Made by a program: the position numbers and the translations under genes. Of a DNA stretch of 64,000 nt, positions 8,268 through 19,922 are shown one piece after another. Origin of the DNA: Helichrysum umbraculigerum. Lineage: Eukaryota; Streptophyta; Magnoliopsida; Asterales; Asteraceae. Positions within the stretch are counted from its first letter, which is position 1. Every line of letters starts with the position of its first letter. The DNA lies in NCBI GenBank assembly GCA_949592205.1, contig CATIUR010000012.1, forward strand, positions 1,239,001 through 1,303,000, read 5' to 3'. Below the pieces are notes generated by a model that saw only the letters and a program-made list of their open reading frames with translations, ran no database searches and had not been told where the DNA came from.

Positions 8268-10661
8268 TGTGACACCCGTCAAATTAGGACTAGTAATTAG
8301 TGCCTAGTCAATTGTAATACATGTAATTAGTTCTGTGTTAGGCTAATTAATGAATCGATATATATATTGTTGAATATATACAATTATGCGATTTGATTAA
8401 ATCGTACACAATTTAAATCGAATGCAATTCGGTTCAAGTTAACACGGACTTTGGTGAACAATTTTATTAAGTAATTTAACATTATTTAATAATACTATCG
8501 TATTTAAAATATTATTTTGATAATATTTCATATTCATTTCGTATAGTACAATTAACAATTTCGCGATTAAAAATATTAAACGCACAAACAATCCAAAATA
8601 AAGATAAGTTATATTTTATAACTCAAATATAAAGTATTTAATGAAATACTTCAACCAAGATACCGAGTAATTTTTCGTATTTTAAAATGTATATTTAAAC
8701 GCGTATTAAATCAATTAAACGTTTAAACGATCGGGAAAACGAACATCGCACGGAGCGCGAGTACACGGGAACAAAATGGGAACCAACCACACTTGGGTGG
8801 GGCCCAAGTGGGCCGGCCCCCATATCACCAATATCACCATCATCTTTTTTTTTCATTTCATCATTTCTCTCTTCTCTCTCTCTTCTTCTTTTTCTCTCAA
8901 ACAAACACAAACCCACAACCTCCTTTAATCACAAAATAACATCAAAAAACGACCTCGAATCCTCACGCTTTTTTGGAAGAAAAGATTCACCGCGTCATGA
9001 TCTACGTTTCTACCTTTTCGGATTTCTCCGGCGTTAACTCGTAAGTTTCCGACAATTCTCGAAAACTCTTAAATCTTGGTTATTTTACTTGTTTGCGGTT
9101 TGTATAAGCTTAAAATGTCCAAATATGGGTTGGGTAAAAGATTTGGACCAAACGGTGGCTGGAAAACTCGTTTTCGACTCAAAATCCGGCGAACAGACGT
9201 AAGTGTCGCTAGTGTGCCAAAAACAGTGCTAGCGACACTAGCAAAGTGTCGCTAAGCCAAGTGTCGCCCATATAACGACACTACTTCAGTGTCGCTGAAA
9301 TACTTAAATTAGATTTATACTAGCGACACTACCTTAGTGACGCCATAATTGAAGAAGTGTCGCCTATAGCGACACTAATCAAGTGTCGCTAATCAATTGA
9401 AAATCACAAATTTAGCGACACTCACCTAGTGTCGCCAAACTAGTGCCACCTATAGCGACACTCACCTAGTGTCGCCTAACTAGTGTCGCCTATAGCGATG
9501 CTAGCCTAGTGTCGCCAAAAACAGAAAAGTTGAACTATTTTCTAAGTACTGGAATATGTTATACCAAACAAATCGGATACGATACAACTTATACACAAGA
9601 CATATATACTTTGTATACAACAACATAAGTATAATAATAATAGTTGAGATTATCATTACAAACCGTCACCAACGGACCGTACACGTTTTCAAAACTCAAA
9701 TCAATCAACCAAATAGTAGTCATTTGGACATTTTAGTTGAATGAACAACCACAAAGGTAGTCTTTGTAACTACCTACTCACGCTTACAACCATCGCGTGT
9801 CGTGGACACCCTCAGGTTACAAGTCTTCGGATATCAATTCACGGCTAATCAATTCAAGTTTATTTAAAAAACGCTCAAGACTCAGGTGAGTCTCATGGCC
9901 CCTACTTTACTGTTTTTCTCAGGGGTGTGATATACTGCTCGTCATTCTTACAATATGAAAGCAAGTACAAACTTTTCATATACTACATGAGTTATTTCAC
10001 TAATCATTTCAAAGCCCTCCATCAGCATAGTTTGGTAATACGTTGTAGCGTGAATATTAGTATATGGTACCATATATGATTGACCCTCCTCGTCCGAGTT
10101 AGCATGCACTAACTGGGTAAACGGATGTACTAATATTTGTTCAGACGAGTGTAGATTAGGCACTCGTGGGAGGCACCTCGATCAGGTCCTTGAATGTGGA
10201 TCCTGACCCCTCGAGTTAAGCTCAGACTATGTGCTCATGGCTGTATACTTTATCATTTGCTTGGTTGCAAATCAGTACTTAAATCTTGCGGTTCATACGA
10301 TAATATTTGATATACTAACCTGTGAGCTCACCAGCGTTTCGCTGACCCATTTTAGCATGTATCACAGGTACTCAGCAGTAGGATTGGACTGCCCTCAGGA
10401 TCACTATAGCTCGAGTCAGCATGCAGACATTAGAGATTTCTTTGCATTAATATATTTTGTAAAAGTATTTATGTATTGGAATCTCTCATGTTCAGAACAC
10501 GAGCTATGTATAGCTTCAAAAGTTGTAAACATTTATTATATCAGTATATTTTGTAAAAACGACGCATATAGAGTCGTTTGCTATATCTGGTGTGCTTTGA
10601 TAATTGATTATTCGCGCCCCTACCCGATTCGCTTCCGCATCTTAAATTTGGGGGTGCGACA
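8268..10661 (+). repeat. 3' LTR of element A (2394 bp)
   Basis: Begins TGTGACACCCGTC directly after the polypurine tract and ends GGGGGTGCGACA. It carries the conserved GAACATCGCACGGAGCGCG block (about 8741-8760), a CT-rich leader (8845-8900), GTAAGT at 9041-9046, a hairpin array at 9201-9516, and CTCAG/GTGAGT at 9886-9891. A perfect branch-point consensus TACTAAC lies at 10313-10319, with an acceptor-like ATCACAG at 10361-10367. A 152-codon ORF at 10231-10689 runs off the LTR end and is not credible as a gene. Confidence 0.9.
9201..9516 (+). repeat. Array of short hairpins (GCGACACT-N5-AGTGTCGC) in the element A LTR
   Basis: At least five perfect inverted repeats, all with 5-nt loops: 9231-9253 (9-bp stem, loop AGCAA), 9276-9294 (7 bp, loop ACTTC), 9367-9391 (10 bp, loop AATCA), 9415-9435 (8 bp, loop CACCT) and 9455-9475 (8 bp, loop CACCT). 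Further degenerate units and single arms lie between them. The last two perfect units lie in a roughly 40-bp direct repeat, showing that units are copied locally. Confidence 0.88.
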
Positions 10662-11745
10662 TATCATGATTCATTTGTTATGGACTTAAACGCGAATGTC
10701 GTGAATAGATCTATTGGGTTGACACACCCGTCCGGGTTAGTCGCGCTAATTGGTGAAACGGACGCATAATCATTTGACCCACTAAGTGTTCCGGATTAGA
10801 CACTTACAAGATGCACCAACTACAAACATGTTAAGGTTTCGAATGCATAAGCTAATGGCAATAGTATAACTTTATTTTGCATTCGTGCAACATCTATGGA
10901 AATCTTGTGGTTCATGTTACCAATTAAAACACTTTTCATGATATTGTATGTAGATACAATAGTCACTAAACATTTCATTTTATTGTGTGTTTCGCAATAA
11001 CTATCTAAACCTTGTAGTTCATGTTACCAATTACAACACTTTTTTATGATATTGTATGTAGATACAATAGTCACTAAACATTTCATTTTATTGCGTGTTT
11101 CGCAATAACTATCTAAACCTTGTGGTTCATGTTACCAATTACAACACTTTTCATGATATTGTATGTAGATACAATTGTCACTAAACTTTACGTTTTATTG
11201 CGTGTTTCGCAATAACTATCTAAACCTTGTGGTTCAGGTTACCGATTTAAATACTTTTCATGATATTGCGGGTAGATGCAATAGTCACTAAACTTTACGT
11301 TTTATTGCATGTTTCGCAACAACTATCAAAATTTTGTGGTTCAGGTTACCAATTTCAATACTTTTCATGATATTGCGTGTAGATGCAATAGTTACTAAAC
11401 TTTACATTTTATTGTGTGTTTCGCAATAACTATTTAAACATATTTAAACCTATGAGCTCACCAACTTTATGTTGACTCTTTTTAGCATGTTATTCTCAAG
11501 TAACTAAGGACTTGTTGTATTAACATAGCCGTAGATGCATCACTCATGGAGTCACTCATATAGCAAAGACATTTTCAAGAGAGATAGTTGTATAACTATT
11601 CTTGCATATTGGTGAAGTTGAAACAATGTAACCATTTGAAGTGTATTTATTCAAAACGACTCATATAGAGGTCGTTCGATGTAATCTTTGTTGTGATTCG
11701 GATTAGGTATGCTCCGTCGTGATTCCGCCACGGCAGGGTGCGACA
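10662..11745 (+). repeat. Fragment of an older Tekay-type LTR (3' end retained)
   Basis: Sequence directly after the element A LTR resembles the second half of these LTRs. It has the TCCGGGTTAG...GAAACGGACGC segment, a GAGCTCACCAAC...TTTTTAGCATGT...CTCAAG acceptor-like region (about 11450-11503), and an LTR-like terminus CAGGGTGCGACA at 11745. Its 5' part is missing, so element A probably inserted into it. The match is by motif order, not alignment score. Confidence 0.65.
10892..11428 (+). repeat. Five tandem 107/108-bp units with two small hairpins each
   Basis: Units begin near 10892, 11000, 11108, 11215 and 11322 and end at about 11428. Each contains CTTGTGGTTCATGTTACC, then an inverted repeat TTGTAT-GTAG-ATACAA, then another, ATTGCG-TGTTT-CGCAAT. 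In the fourth and fifth units both arms of the first hairpin have changed together (TTGCG.../...ATGCAA). Confidence 0.85.
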
Positions 11746-13165
11746 CTAGTCTAAGTAAATACACCTTTCTCCAATTGATTGTTCTTCGTTGTTTTAAACT
11801 GCTTTAGTTGTTTAAGTTCTTATTTTTAATTAAGTTTTCAAAAATTGTTCGTACGGAACTAAAACGCCCCCCATTTATTTGTGATTTAATTAGTTTAATT
11901 AATTATTTCAATTAAAATACCATTCCCTGTGGTTCGACATCCGGACTTACCTAAGCTATACAATTATTCGATTGGGTAATCTTGCCTAGTTGTGTGATAG
12001 CTTACTTAATTAATATCCATTTTCAATAATAAACTTTTTAACTACTATCTAGCACACGTCACATACCATATTAATTTAATAAGTTACTTACTTTCATTAG
12101 TTAGGACTTAGGTATGTACAATAACTATAAAAAGACACAAGATGCACGTAAAAATTATACTTTAAGTTTTAGATTTTGATTATAGATACAAAAAATGCTA
12201 ATTAAAATTCTAAACCAGTAACTTTTAATGAATAATTTAGTTCTTACCATATTTTTAAAATTGTAGCATAAATTTTAACAAAGTATATCTTTTATTTAAA
12301 ATTTTCTAAATTTTCGAATACCATAAACTCATAAGTTTTATCCACCTAATGTCACACCGAATAGAGAAAAACATATCATTTCAAACTTTAATTACCTAAA
12401 ACCTCAAATTTTATGAGGTTGCTAAATAGGATCGAATTACGTATATTGTCAATCTATATGGTTATAGCTAAAAGAGAGAATACATAATAAAATGCAATGT
12501 ACATCCTAATATTACCGTCGCGAAGCATGGGTAGACAAATTCTTGTTAATTGTCATTTTCATCCGTGTAAATAACCACTTTCAGTTTGTAAATAGATTTT
12601 TCCCGATTAAATCGGGAGCATCCTTTTTCCCAACGCCTTTTCGTACACACGACGTCGTTAGCCGGTTCTCACCAGTCACTAGTATATAGTTGTTGCAATC
12701 GCCGGCGACAACGTAACGGTCATCAACCCACCCTCTCATCCAAGATATTAAACTATCACTCTTTTTATACAAAATCCCTATAATTAAATTCATACATCTG
12801 TATTCATACTGGGCCTCTCCGATTTTCTCAAAAAGATTGCTTTTTTAAAGGTATTCTTCTTCTCGATCTGTTTTGTGACTAATTACGAACTGGGTATCTC
12901 GAATTGTACAAAATGATTTAATTATTAACGCTACTTTTTTTCCCAATCGCCAATTCTGTAGGTGGGTTTTCTCCATCATCAATTTTCTGAGTGTATTGGA
13001 AGTGGGTCTCTAAGATTAGACAGGAAAGATTGAATCTTTATAGTTGGGGTTTCTCAATTTTCAATTTTGTGGGTTTGATTTTGCTTGGGTTTCATGAACC
13101 GTTGTTGAAGATGATGATGAATCTTTGAAGTCGAAAAAGAATTAGGGGGAAACAAATATATAAGT
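11746..13165. other. Intergenic: possible LTR relic, then 5' flank of the CASP-like gene
   Basis: 11746-12060 resembles the end of another LTR-type repeat (CCCTGTGGTTCGACATCCGG near 11926), heavily decayed. The rest is AT-rich with no ORF of note. 12757-12785 (CTCTTTTTATACAAAATCCC) could hold the TATA box of the downstream gene, and 12800-13165 is its likely 5' leader. No RNA gene is seen. Confidence 0.4.
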
Positions 13166-16100
13166 ATGAGCAATAGAAGCCGGCCATCAGTGCATCCATT
13201 GGATATTGAAGTTCCTCAAATAAGGGAAGGTATTGCTGCTGATAATGGGGTTTTACCGGATGATACAGTGAGAATGAAGGATGTTCAAGGGATGCCCGGA
13301 ACGCTGGCTGGTCTTGTTTTACGGTTTTTTCAGTTTGGGTTCGCTGCGGTTTCGGTTGCTGTCATGGCTGCCACTAGTGACTTCCCTTCTGTCACTGCGT
13401 TCCGGTAATTTCTAAAAGAATAAAAGGATTTTACCCAAGTTATAAGTAATTACTTATTAATATCATTCTAATGTGTATGTTGCCTATAGATTGCTAATGC
13501 TAATTCGTCTAGGGTAACTTATGTATATGAAATTTAGGGGGTGTTGGGGTGGCATTTGGATATGTATGTTGCCTATAGATTGATGAATTTGGTCTTAGTT
13601 AGAAAAACTCCTCTAGAGTACTCTACTTATACGTAATAGCTTGAAATTTAAGGGGTGTTTGTGATTGCCTATAGATTGATGGATTTGTCTTAGTTAAAGA
13701 GCTCCTCTAGGGTACTTCTTATGGATGTAATTTAGGGGGTGTGAGATTGCATTGTGAAAGTGATCCTGTTGTTATCGTGTTTTCAGCTTGCAAATCATCA
13801 GTGGTGGATGATCTGTCTAGGAGCTGCTAGGAGTAGCCGCAAAAAACTGGTTCTGTTTTCGTAGTTACCTATATTAAGTTCTTCATTAATCAGAAGCACT
13901 CCAAACACTATTACTACAGCCGGTTTTGAGGGCTTGTTTGGTCAGTGCTTATTATTTCATATCACATAGTTAACCTTCCAAAAATGATGCCAAACACCCC
14001 TTTGAATGAGCAAAATGGGTGTGTGTTTTTTATCTAACTTGAGCAAGTGCATAGAAACTTATTACGAAATGTGAATTACATATTCACCCAAAAGGGAATA
14101 CTTGGAATGATGGCAATGTAGTACTTTCAAGAAGAAAATTTCATACAGATATAGAAGCATGTCTCTTTTATTGATATGTTATGAAATGGAGTGCGTCATA
14201 TGGAATTTGTGAAGCAAAGGTGACGGGTTTTTTGTACCAGGTACCTTGTTGCAGCTCTAAGCTTGCAATGCTTGTGGAGTCTGTCACTTGCCATTGTTGA
14301 TATTTATGCTCTTTTGGTGAAGCGATGTTTGAGAAATTCAAGGGTGATTGGTTTCTTTACTATTGGAGATGCGGTAAAGATGCTTACTATACTTATATCT
14401 TTGTATTTAAGTATTTATGTCTTTCTTAAAACTAGTTTTTAACGCATGTGATTTCCTTAATTTATAGTATTGAGAGAGAGAGAGAGAGAGAGTTTGGGTT
14501 AGTATATAACGTCCGAATCTAAATAGTTGATGAACTGATTTATAGATCTGCCTAGGCCAAAAAAAAGTAAAGAAAAACCTCATATTTTTTGAGTGAAATA
14601 CATTTTCTCTAGAGATTACTTATATATGACACCTCAAACCTTTTTACTTTTCTTTCTCCGATATCAATGATTAATAAACTGTATGAAAGTAGAAAACAGA
14701 TCCGTATTTTTAAAAACTTTGGGCGTGCAGATACTTTATATTTTAAAAAAAAAAAACATTTAAGATTTGCTGTGCCTTTTGAAATGTTCTTTTGTGGACC
14801 TTGAAGTATCAGAAACTTTGAAAGAAGAATCTAAAATGACAAAAATCAGTTCAAACCCGCTATAGAACTAATAGTGACCGAGGATATGTGCTAGAGATTT
14901 TTCTATTTTTAGCGAATGGGTGTGCATCAAATGTGTGTCTGGCTGCACTTATAAAATAGTCAGTGAACAAGTAAACAAGCCTCTGAATCAGAGATATACA
15001 CTAACTCTTTAACATAGCGGTCTACTTTAGATAGGTAGACCATCTCCCCTAAGATTTTCATATGCTTAATTCCATTTTGATAATGACGAAAACGCAACTA
15101 GAAAGTCAAGTAATCTCCCTTAAGTATCGCCCAACGCTCTACTTATAGATTTTGGTTAAAGTACAATACCAAAACTATCCATTAGGATATAGGTCATCAC
15201 CACTTAATGTAGGTCAATAGTTTCATAGAGACCTATTGAAGAACACCATCAATATCGCTAGATTAAATATCTAAAGCCCTTCCAAGACCGTTTATATAAT
15301 CTCCATATCTTCTTTTAGTAAGTCAATTTTTCATCCCGTAACAATTCCAGAATTAATTGCAATTTAGAGGGTGTTTGGGATTGCTTATTCAAAATGGATT
15401 TTGCGTGTTCAAAAACTCATTTTGAAAAAGCATGTACGTTTTCTCTCTATGAAGATGCAAATTGTCATTTTTTGCTAAACACTTTTTCCTGATTATTTGC
15501 ATTTTGCAAACACGATAATTAGATAATCTCTCCAAACGCAATCCCAAACACCCTCTTAGTTGTATCACGTGAGGATTGTGTTTCTATAACCTTAAAACGT
15601 TGCCTATTTTAATGGAACAGATAAAGCCTTAAAACAGCATCATTTTATGTATTAAGTATCAATGTTCCAATTTTACTAGTTAGGACCTGGGAAGATAGTC
15701 AAACATTCTCAAGGATGCTAAAATTTTAACATTAGGACAATTTAGTTTAGATTTCAGATTTGTATGGATTCAACTTCTGAGATTATTCTAGCTTTCTTTT
15801 CTGTTTCTTTTAGTTTTATTTTATATTTTATATCAGTTTCTTATATATCTAGTTCTTGGAGTTTGTGATGCTCTCATATTGACGAGAGAGTCTTGTCTCT
15901 CGGCCTAGTTCAATAGATTGGGTTTCACTCTTGATATTTTCATAGTGCTATTTCGAGTTATCCTTCTTATAGTTCTATCTAGTGTCTTCTTCTTTCTCCC
16001 AAAGATCTGCATGATATTGAAGTCAACCGAGTAAAGGCTTTTAGTCCTTCGATGTGAAACCCATGTCTCTTTCGCCTTTCAAACATTGGTCCTTTCATTC

Positions 16101-17308
16101 TCTTTGCTTGTAAGGCAGTACTCTTGTCAACTGTCTCAATGCCCCTTATTTTAGGTTTACTCGGTAGTGTAATTCTATACACTGTGTTTTCCACTTCATC
16201 CACAATGCTAGAATACCCAAAATTGATAGTTCAGTGAAATTTGACTTTGTTAGTTTGTTATAATATCTTTAGTAGTTATTAAATCCCAAATTTTTATCTT
16301 AAAATATGACTGTTTTATCAACCAGTCCTCAAAAAGCTTTCACATCTTACACCAAATAAAGTGAGATTTTGTAACTAGAGTATCCATATAACAAATATTA
16401 TTTTTTGGGGGAACACGCTAGTATAATATACTAAAAGCAGCAGGGTTGGATTAGTGGCTGAGTCCCTTGCCTCTGAACAAGAGGTCAGGGGTTCAATCAC
16501 ATCCCCTTCAAAAGGCCGGAGGTCCTTTCTACCTTTAGGTAGAATTCTAAGCAGCCTCTCTACCTTAGGGTAGGGGTAAGGCTGTCTACATCTATACCTC
16601 CCCCATACACCGTCCTAGACGGTATTGGGCCCTAACCCGCGGAAGGCGGTATGAGATGTTACTTACTTACTTACGCTAGTATAATATACTTCATTTTCAT
16701 TTCACTTTTTACACTACAAATGCTACAAAATATTTAAATTTAAAATTTGGATATTCTCATATGCATTCCTCTAAAATGTTTGACATATTTTCACAGATGA
16801 GTTTCTCATCTGATGTTTAGGTTCTATATTTGGACTTATCTTGATAATGGGGTATACTTTTCTGTTTTAGCATTCAAATATCATCACGTTGTCTAAATTC
16901 ATTCCTTTTATATCTCAAAATTTAAAAGATGTGACTTTCGATTATGGGTTCTCTGCTGAAGCTTAAAAGGATTGATTTATTTTCTATTTGACACATTTCA
17001 ATACTCATTCGATCTATAAATTTAATATAATTGTTTATCATTCTAAACTTGCAAAAAACTATATTCCATGTTTATTCCCCAAGACTGTTTGATTCATGTT
17101 CTCTTCTGAAATGCAGATTACGTCTACGCTTACATTTGCTGCAGCCTGTGCATCAGCAGGTATAACAGTTCTTATCGGTAGTGACTTTAACAACTGTGCG
17201 CAAAACCATTGCACCACCTTCGAAACCTCAACTGCAATGGCTTTTGTTTGCTGGTTTTTAGTTTCACCTTCATTTTTCCTAAATTTTTGGTCTCTAGCAT
17301 CAAGATGA
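13166..17308 (+). CDS. CASPL5A: CASP-like membrane protein, CASPL5A type (3 exons, 187 aa)
   Basis: Four-helix plasma-membrane protein of the CASP/MARVEL-like family. Casparian strip proteins form membrane scaffolds that localise lignin deposition; the role of CASPL5 members is less clear. Exons: 13166-13404, 14241-14373, 17117-17308. All junctions are GT-AG and the frame is kept (239 + 133 nt, then 192 nt with TGA). Recognisable family segments are VRMKDVQGMPGTLAGL and TSDFPSVTAFR in exon 1, the YLVAALSLQCLWSLSLAIVD helix in exon 2, and TSTLTFAAACASAGITVLIG with a C-terminus NFWSLASR in exon 3. One transmembrane helix lies in exon 1, one in exon 2 and two in exon 3, with a Cys pair in the last extracellular loop (NNCAQNHC). 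Length matches the family. The ATG is the first in a good context; the frame is open. Intron 2 (2743 bp) carries a MITE and a SINE. No lesion is visible, so the gene is probably functional. Confidence 0.93.
13480..13760 (+). repeat. Imperfect triplicate of a ~95-bp unit in CASP-like intron 1
   Basis: TGCCTATAGATTG, then CTCCTCTAG-like and TTTAGGGGGTG segments, recur from about 13481, 13571 and 13665. This is local tandem duplication inside the intron. No function is implied. Confidence 0.6.
14467..14492 (+). repeat. GA microsatellite in CASP-like intron 2
   Basis: Uninterrupted GA run of roughly 11-12 dinucleotides following TTGAGAGA. Confidence 0.85.
15367..15555. mobile_element. PIF/Harbinger (Tourist-like) MITE, 189 bp, in CASP-like intron 2
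   Basis: Perfect 18-bp terminal inverted repeats (GAGGGTGTTTGGGATTGC at the left and its complement at the right), flanked on both sides by TTA (15364-15366 and 15556-15558). A 3-bp TTA duplication is the hallmark of PIF/Harbinger insertions. No coding capacity. Confidence 0.85.
16433..16672 (+). mobile_element. tRNA-derived SINE, ~240 bp, in CASP-like intron 2
   Basis: Pol III-type retroposon. The head contains an A-box-like TAGTGGCTGAG (16452-16462) and a B-box-like GGTTCAATC (16490-16498), 27 nt apart as in a tRNA. The body has the GTAGGGGTAAGG segment (about 16568-16580) common to plant SINEs. The tail is short TTAC repeats. It is flanked by a perfect 17-18 bp target-site duplication (CGCTAGTATAATATACT at 16416-16432 and 16674-16690). 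The intact duplication suggests a fairly recent insertion. Confidence 0.88.
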
Positions 17309-18469
17309 TTATACCATGTGAATTGTAGCATGTCTACCAGTGTAATTTTCTTTCCTTGCATTTTATTAGTGGAAACACTTGTATATATTGGATTTAACAT
17401 GCTTTTTTGATTTATTGGTGTTTAATTTCTTTTTCTTTGCCCTGGTGGTTTAATATGTGGTAAAAAGTAAGCAAACGTGGTTATTGATTGATTAACCTTG
17501 GGAACTTTTGTCCTTGGGGCTCTATTCTGTTTGTCAGCTTATTCATGTTTCCACTAAACCACCTCAACTCATAAAATAAAAAATAAAAATAAAAATAAAA
17601 ACCGTAAACAACAAAAGACCTTGTAAGAACTACATAACATAGGACCTAAACTAATACCCTATGACACGACCAACACTGAGATTAATTGCTAAGAAGCTTA
17701 TCCAAAAATTAAAACTTAATGAGCAAAATAAGCTTCACAAAATGAGTTTATCCAAATACTTATAAGTGAGATATTAGGTAAATATAAGTAAATAAGCAAT
17801 CAAAATAAGTTTTACTCAAACAACCACCGAATTCAATAATTTGAGAGCTTCAGCTGAACCAATTCTTGAAGAAACTACTCCCTCCGTCCTAATTTAATTA
17901 TCTACTATTTAAATGCACACAATTTTAAAAAGGTACATAGATTATTGTATCAACCAAGAGGATTTGATATATTCCCACTAAAACACTCTTTTATTGATTA
18001 AAATTAAAACTGGACAATAATTTTGAAACATTACAAAATAAAATAATGGACAATTATATCGAGACGGAGGGGAGTATACCACTACCTAATATACCACTTA
18101 ACACTACTCGAAAAGTTTCAAGTATTTAATTTTGGGGAAATCTTTTGTAATGTTGACATTACAATTCAATTGTAATGTTGACCAATCACAATACAAATAT
18201 TTTATATTTTCGATCCTTCAACTTTTTTATATTTACATGGATGACGACCCTTACATAAACACTAACATTACCTTTCAAATTGGTTCAACAAAATTTTACC
18301 TTTAATTTCTCCTTAAAACATCATATCGATGACAAATGGGCTCTTAGCCTATTATACTAAAAGTCTTAAAAAATGAGTATTTATCAATAAAAGACCCAAA
18401 TTTCTCAAGCCCGCATTCATCATTAAAAACTCATCAAAACCTGTTTCAGCACCCTTAATTTTAAAATCA
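17309..18469. other. Intergenic between the CASP-like and DUF7795-like genes
   Basis: 3' flank of the CASP-like gene, an A-rich (AAATA)n patch at about 17577-17600, one Stowaway MITE (listed separately), and an AT-rich probable promoter region of the next gene with a CCAAT motif near 18180. No ORF is worth calling. Confidence 0.5.
17878..18074. mobile_element. Stowaway-type MITE (197 bp)
   Basis: Terminal CTCCCTCCGTCC at the left and GACGGAGGGGAG at the right form imperfect inverted repeats flanked by TA on both sides (17876-17877, 18075-18076). This is the signature of Tc1/mariner-related Stowaway elements. The inner arms also pair partly (TAATTATCTA... / ...GGACAATTATA). No coding capacity. 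Confidence 0.85.
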
Positions 18470-18558
18470 TCTCTCTTTTGTTCTTCTTCTTCAGCTGCGG
18501 AGTGATCTTTTGGGGGTCGACTGTTCTCGAGTGAATCTCATCACCTCACCTTTTTCAG
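18470..18558 (+). other. Probable 5' UTR exon of the DUF7795-like gene
   Basis: CT-rich leader ending in TTTTTCAG followed by GTACGA (donor at 18559). It would splice to the acceptor TTTTTGCAG at 19921, one base before the ATG. This is inference from splice signals only. Transcript ends are unknown. Confidence 0.4.
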
Positions 18559-18767
18559 GTACGACATTCTAGAGTTTGCAATTTTGGGGATTTTCTCTAG
18601 CATAATGACGTTTTATTTATGACTGATTCCACACAAGTTAATTGAAGCCAAACCACAAATCAACCCACGTTCAACGCAAGTTTAAAATGACCATTTTGTG
18701 ATAAGATGTTTCGAATCATGTAAGGGTGTCTGCAACAATGAAAACATTTTTTATGTCATGAGATTGC

Positions 18768-18921
18768 GGCGGAGCTAGGAACTCCAGGTGGGGCGAAAAA
18801 AAATTATTTTTATTTCTTTTATATTTTAAAATATTATTAATACGTTACAAAATTTTCTTGTTTACTCAATTTAAAATTTTAAGTGGGGCGGCTGCCTAGG
18901 CTGCCATGTCCTGTCTCCGCC
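18768..18921. mobile_element. Possible small inverted-repeat element in the 5' leader intron
   Basis: GGCGGAGCTAGGA at the left faces TCCTGTCTCCGCC at the right, giving imperfect 13-bp inverted repeats around an AT-rich core. No clear target-site duplication was found, so class is not assigned. Confidence 0.35.
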
Positions 18922-19922
18922 CCGATGAGAAGTGGCACTTACATATTTCTGTATATAGAATAGAATTACGGGTTGTTAATTCTTAGTAAATTACATCCCA
19001 ATTACTTGATTCAATGAGTGTTTAAAACATGTTTTACCCCACTGAAGATATGTGTGAATTTTATCTAGTGTTTACTTTGTAGGCTTAATTGAATATAGGC
19101 CTTTTACTTATCTGTTAGTTGATATTTGACATAAACTTGTACATGTTCCTATTAACTGTTTGTGAATGTGTTGTAATTTTCTTGATTCCGTGTTCGTTTT
19201 ACTCATGGCTCTAATGTTTTTCTTTTTGTCGTAGCTTTTTTGTGTGGGTTGTAATGCTGAGTTTTAGTTGGTATTCAATCTGGTTTCTCAACATTTTGGT
19301 CTATGCACTCGAGTTTCCCAAACAAAAATTCCGCTACAATTATTTTGCATAATTTTTTATATGGCTGACTAATTGGCTGATGCCAATTCACCTCTAATCG
19401 CATCAACATATGGCCGATTAATGATAAATGAGGGATTAATTGGCCTCCTAGGCCGACTTTTGCAACCCTGTCATTCGATATCCATATAGTCATTTATACC
19501 CATACATGACATAATACCAAAAAAAAAAAAAAAAAAAATTATAATAATAAAAGTAAACATACCCTTGATAGCTTATGTGGTCATTTTAATGTTTGGTTCA
19601 GTATATAAACTCAAGCACTTTCTTATGATTGTTATTTGATAACATTTGATTCATGAAAAAAAAAATGCATGTGATTTGTTTGGGCTCAAAAGCTATATAC
19701 TTCTAAGTCATATCAATCAGTTGTGAATATGGATTAATAAACCCTCAGAGCTGTTATTGACTGTGTGTGAAAGAAAACGCCTATTAAAGATTCAAGGGGT
19801 CCTATAAAACAGCATTCTTAGCAGACTAGAAGCCTGTTGTTGAACACTTGCATCATATATATTTTTAGTTTTTTATCTCTGTCACAGTGTCACACTAGAC
19901 ATTTATGGGTTCTTTTTGCAGC

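Larger units (their letters stand above)
5605..10661 (+). mobile_element. Tekay-type retrotransposon A, 3' part, interrupted by G1
   Basis: Plus-strand relative of G1 seen from within RT to the end of its 3' LTR. The 5' portion lies left of G1, outside the window. Order: RT, RNase H, integrase, chromodomain-like tail, polypurine tract (ACAGGGGGAGAA, about 8257-8267), 3' LTR. Its pol is broken and its LTR is a different family from that of G1, so it is older than the G1 insertion. It abuts a still older LTR fragment starting at 10662. Confidence 0.9.

Noticed and set aside
10231..10689. 152-codon plus-strand ORF
   Set aside because: Lies in the element A LTR and runs across its end into older sequence; overlaps the splice-like region.
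15979..16203. 74-codon minus-strand ORF in CASP-like intron 2
   Set aside because: No recognised motif and no supporting context; likely chance or an old repeat.
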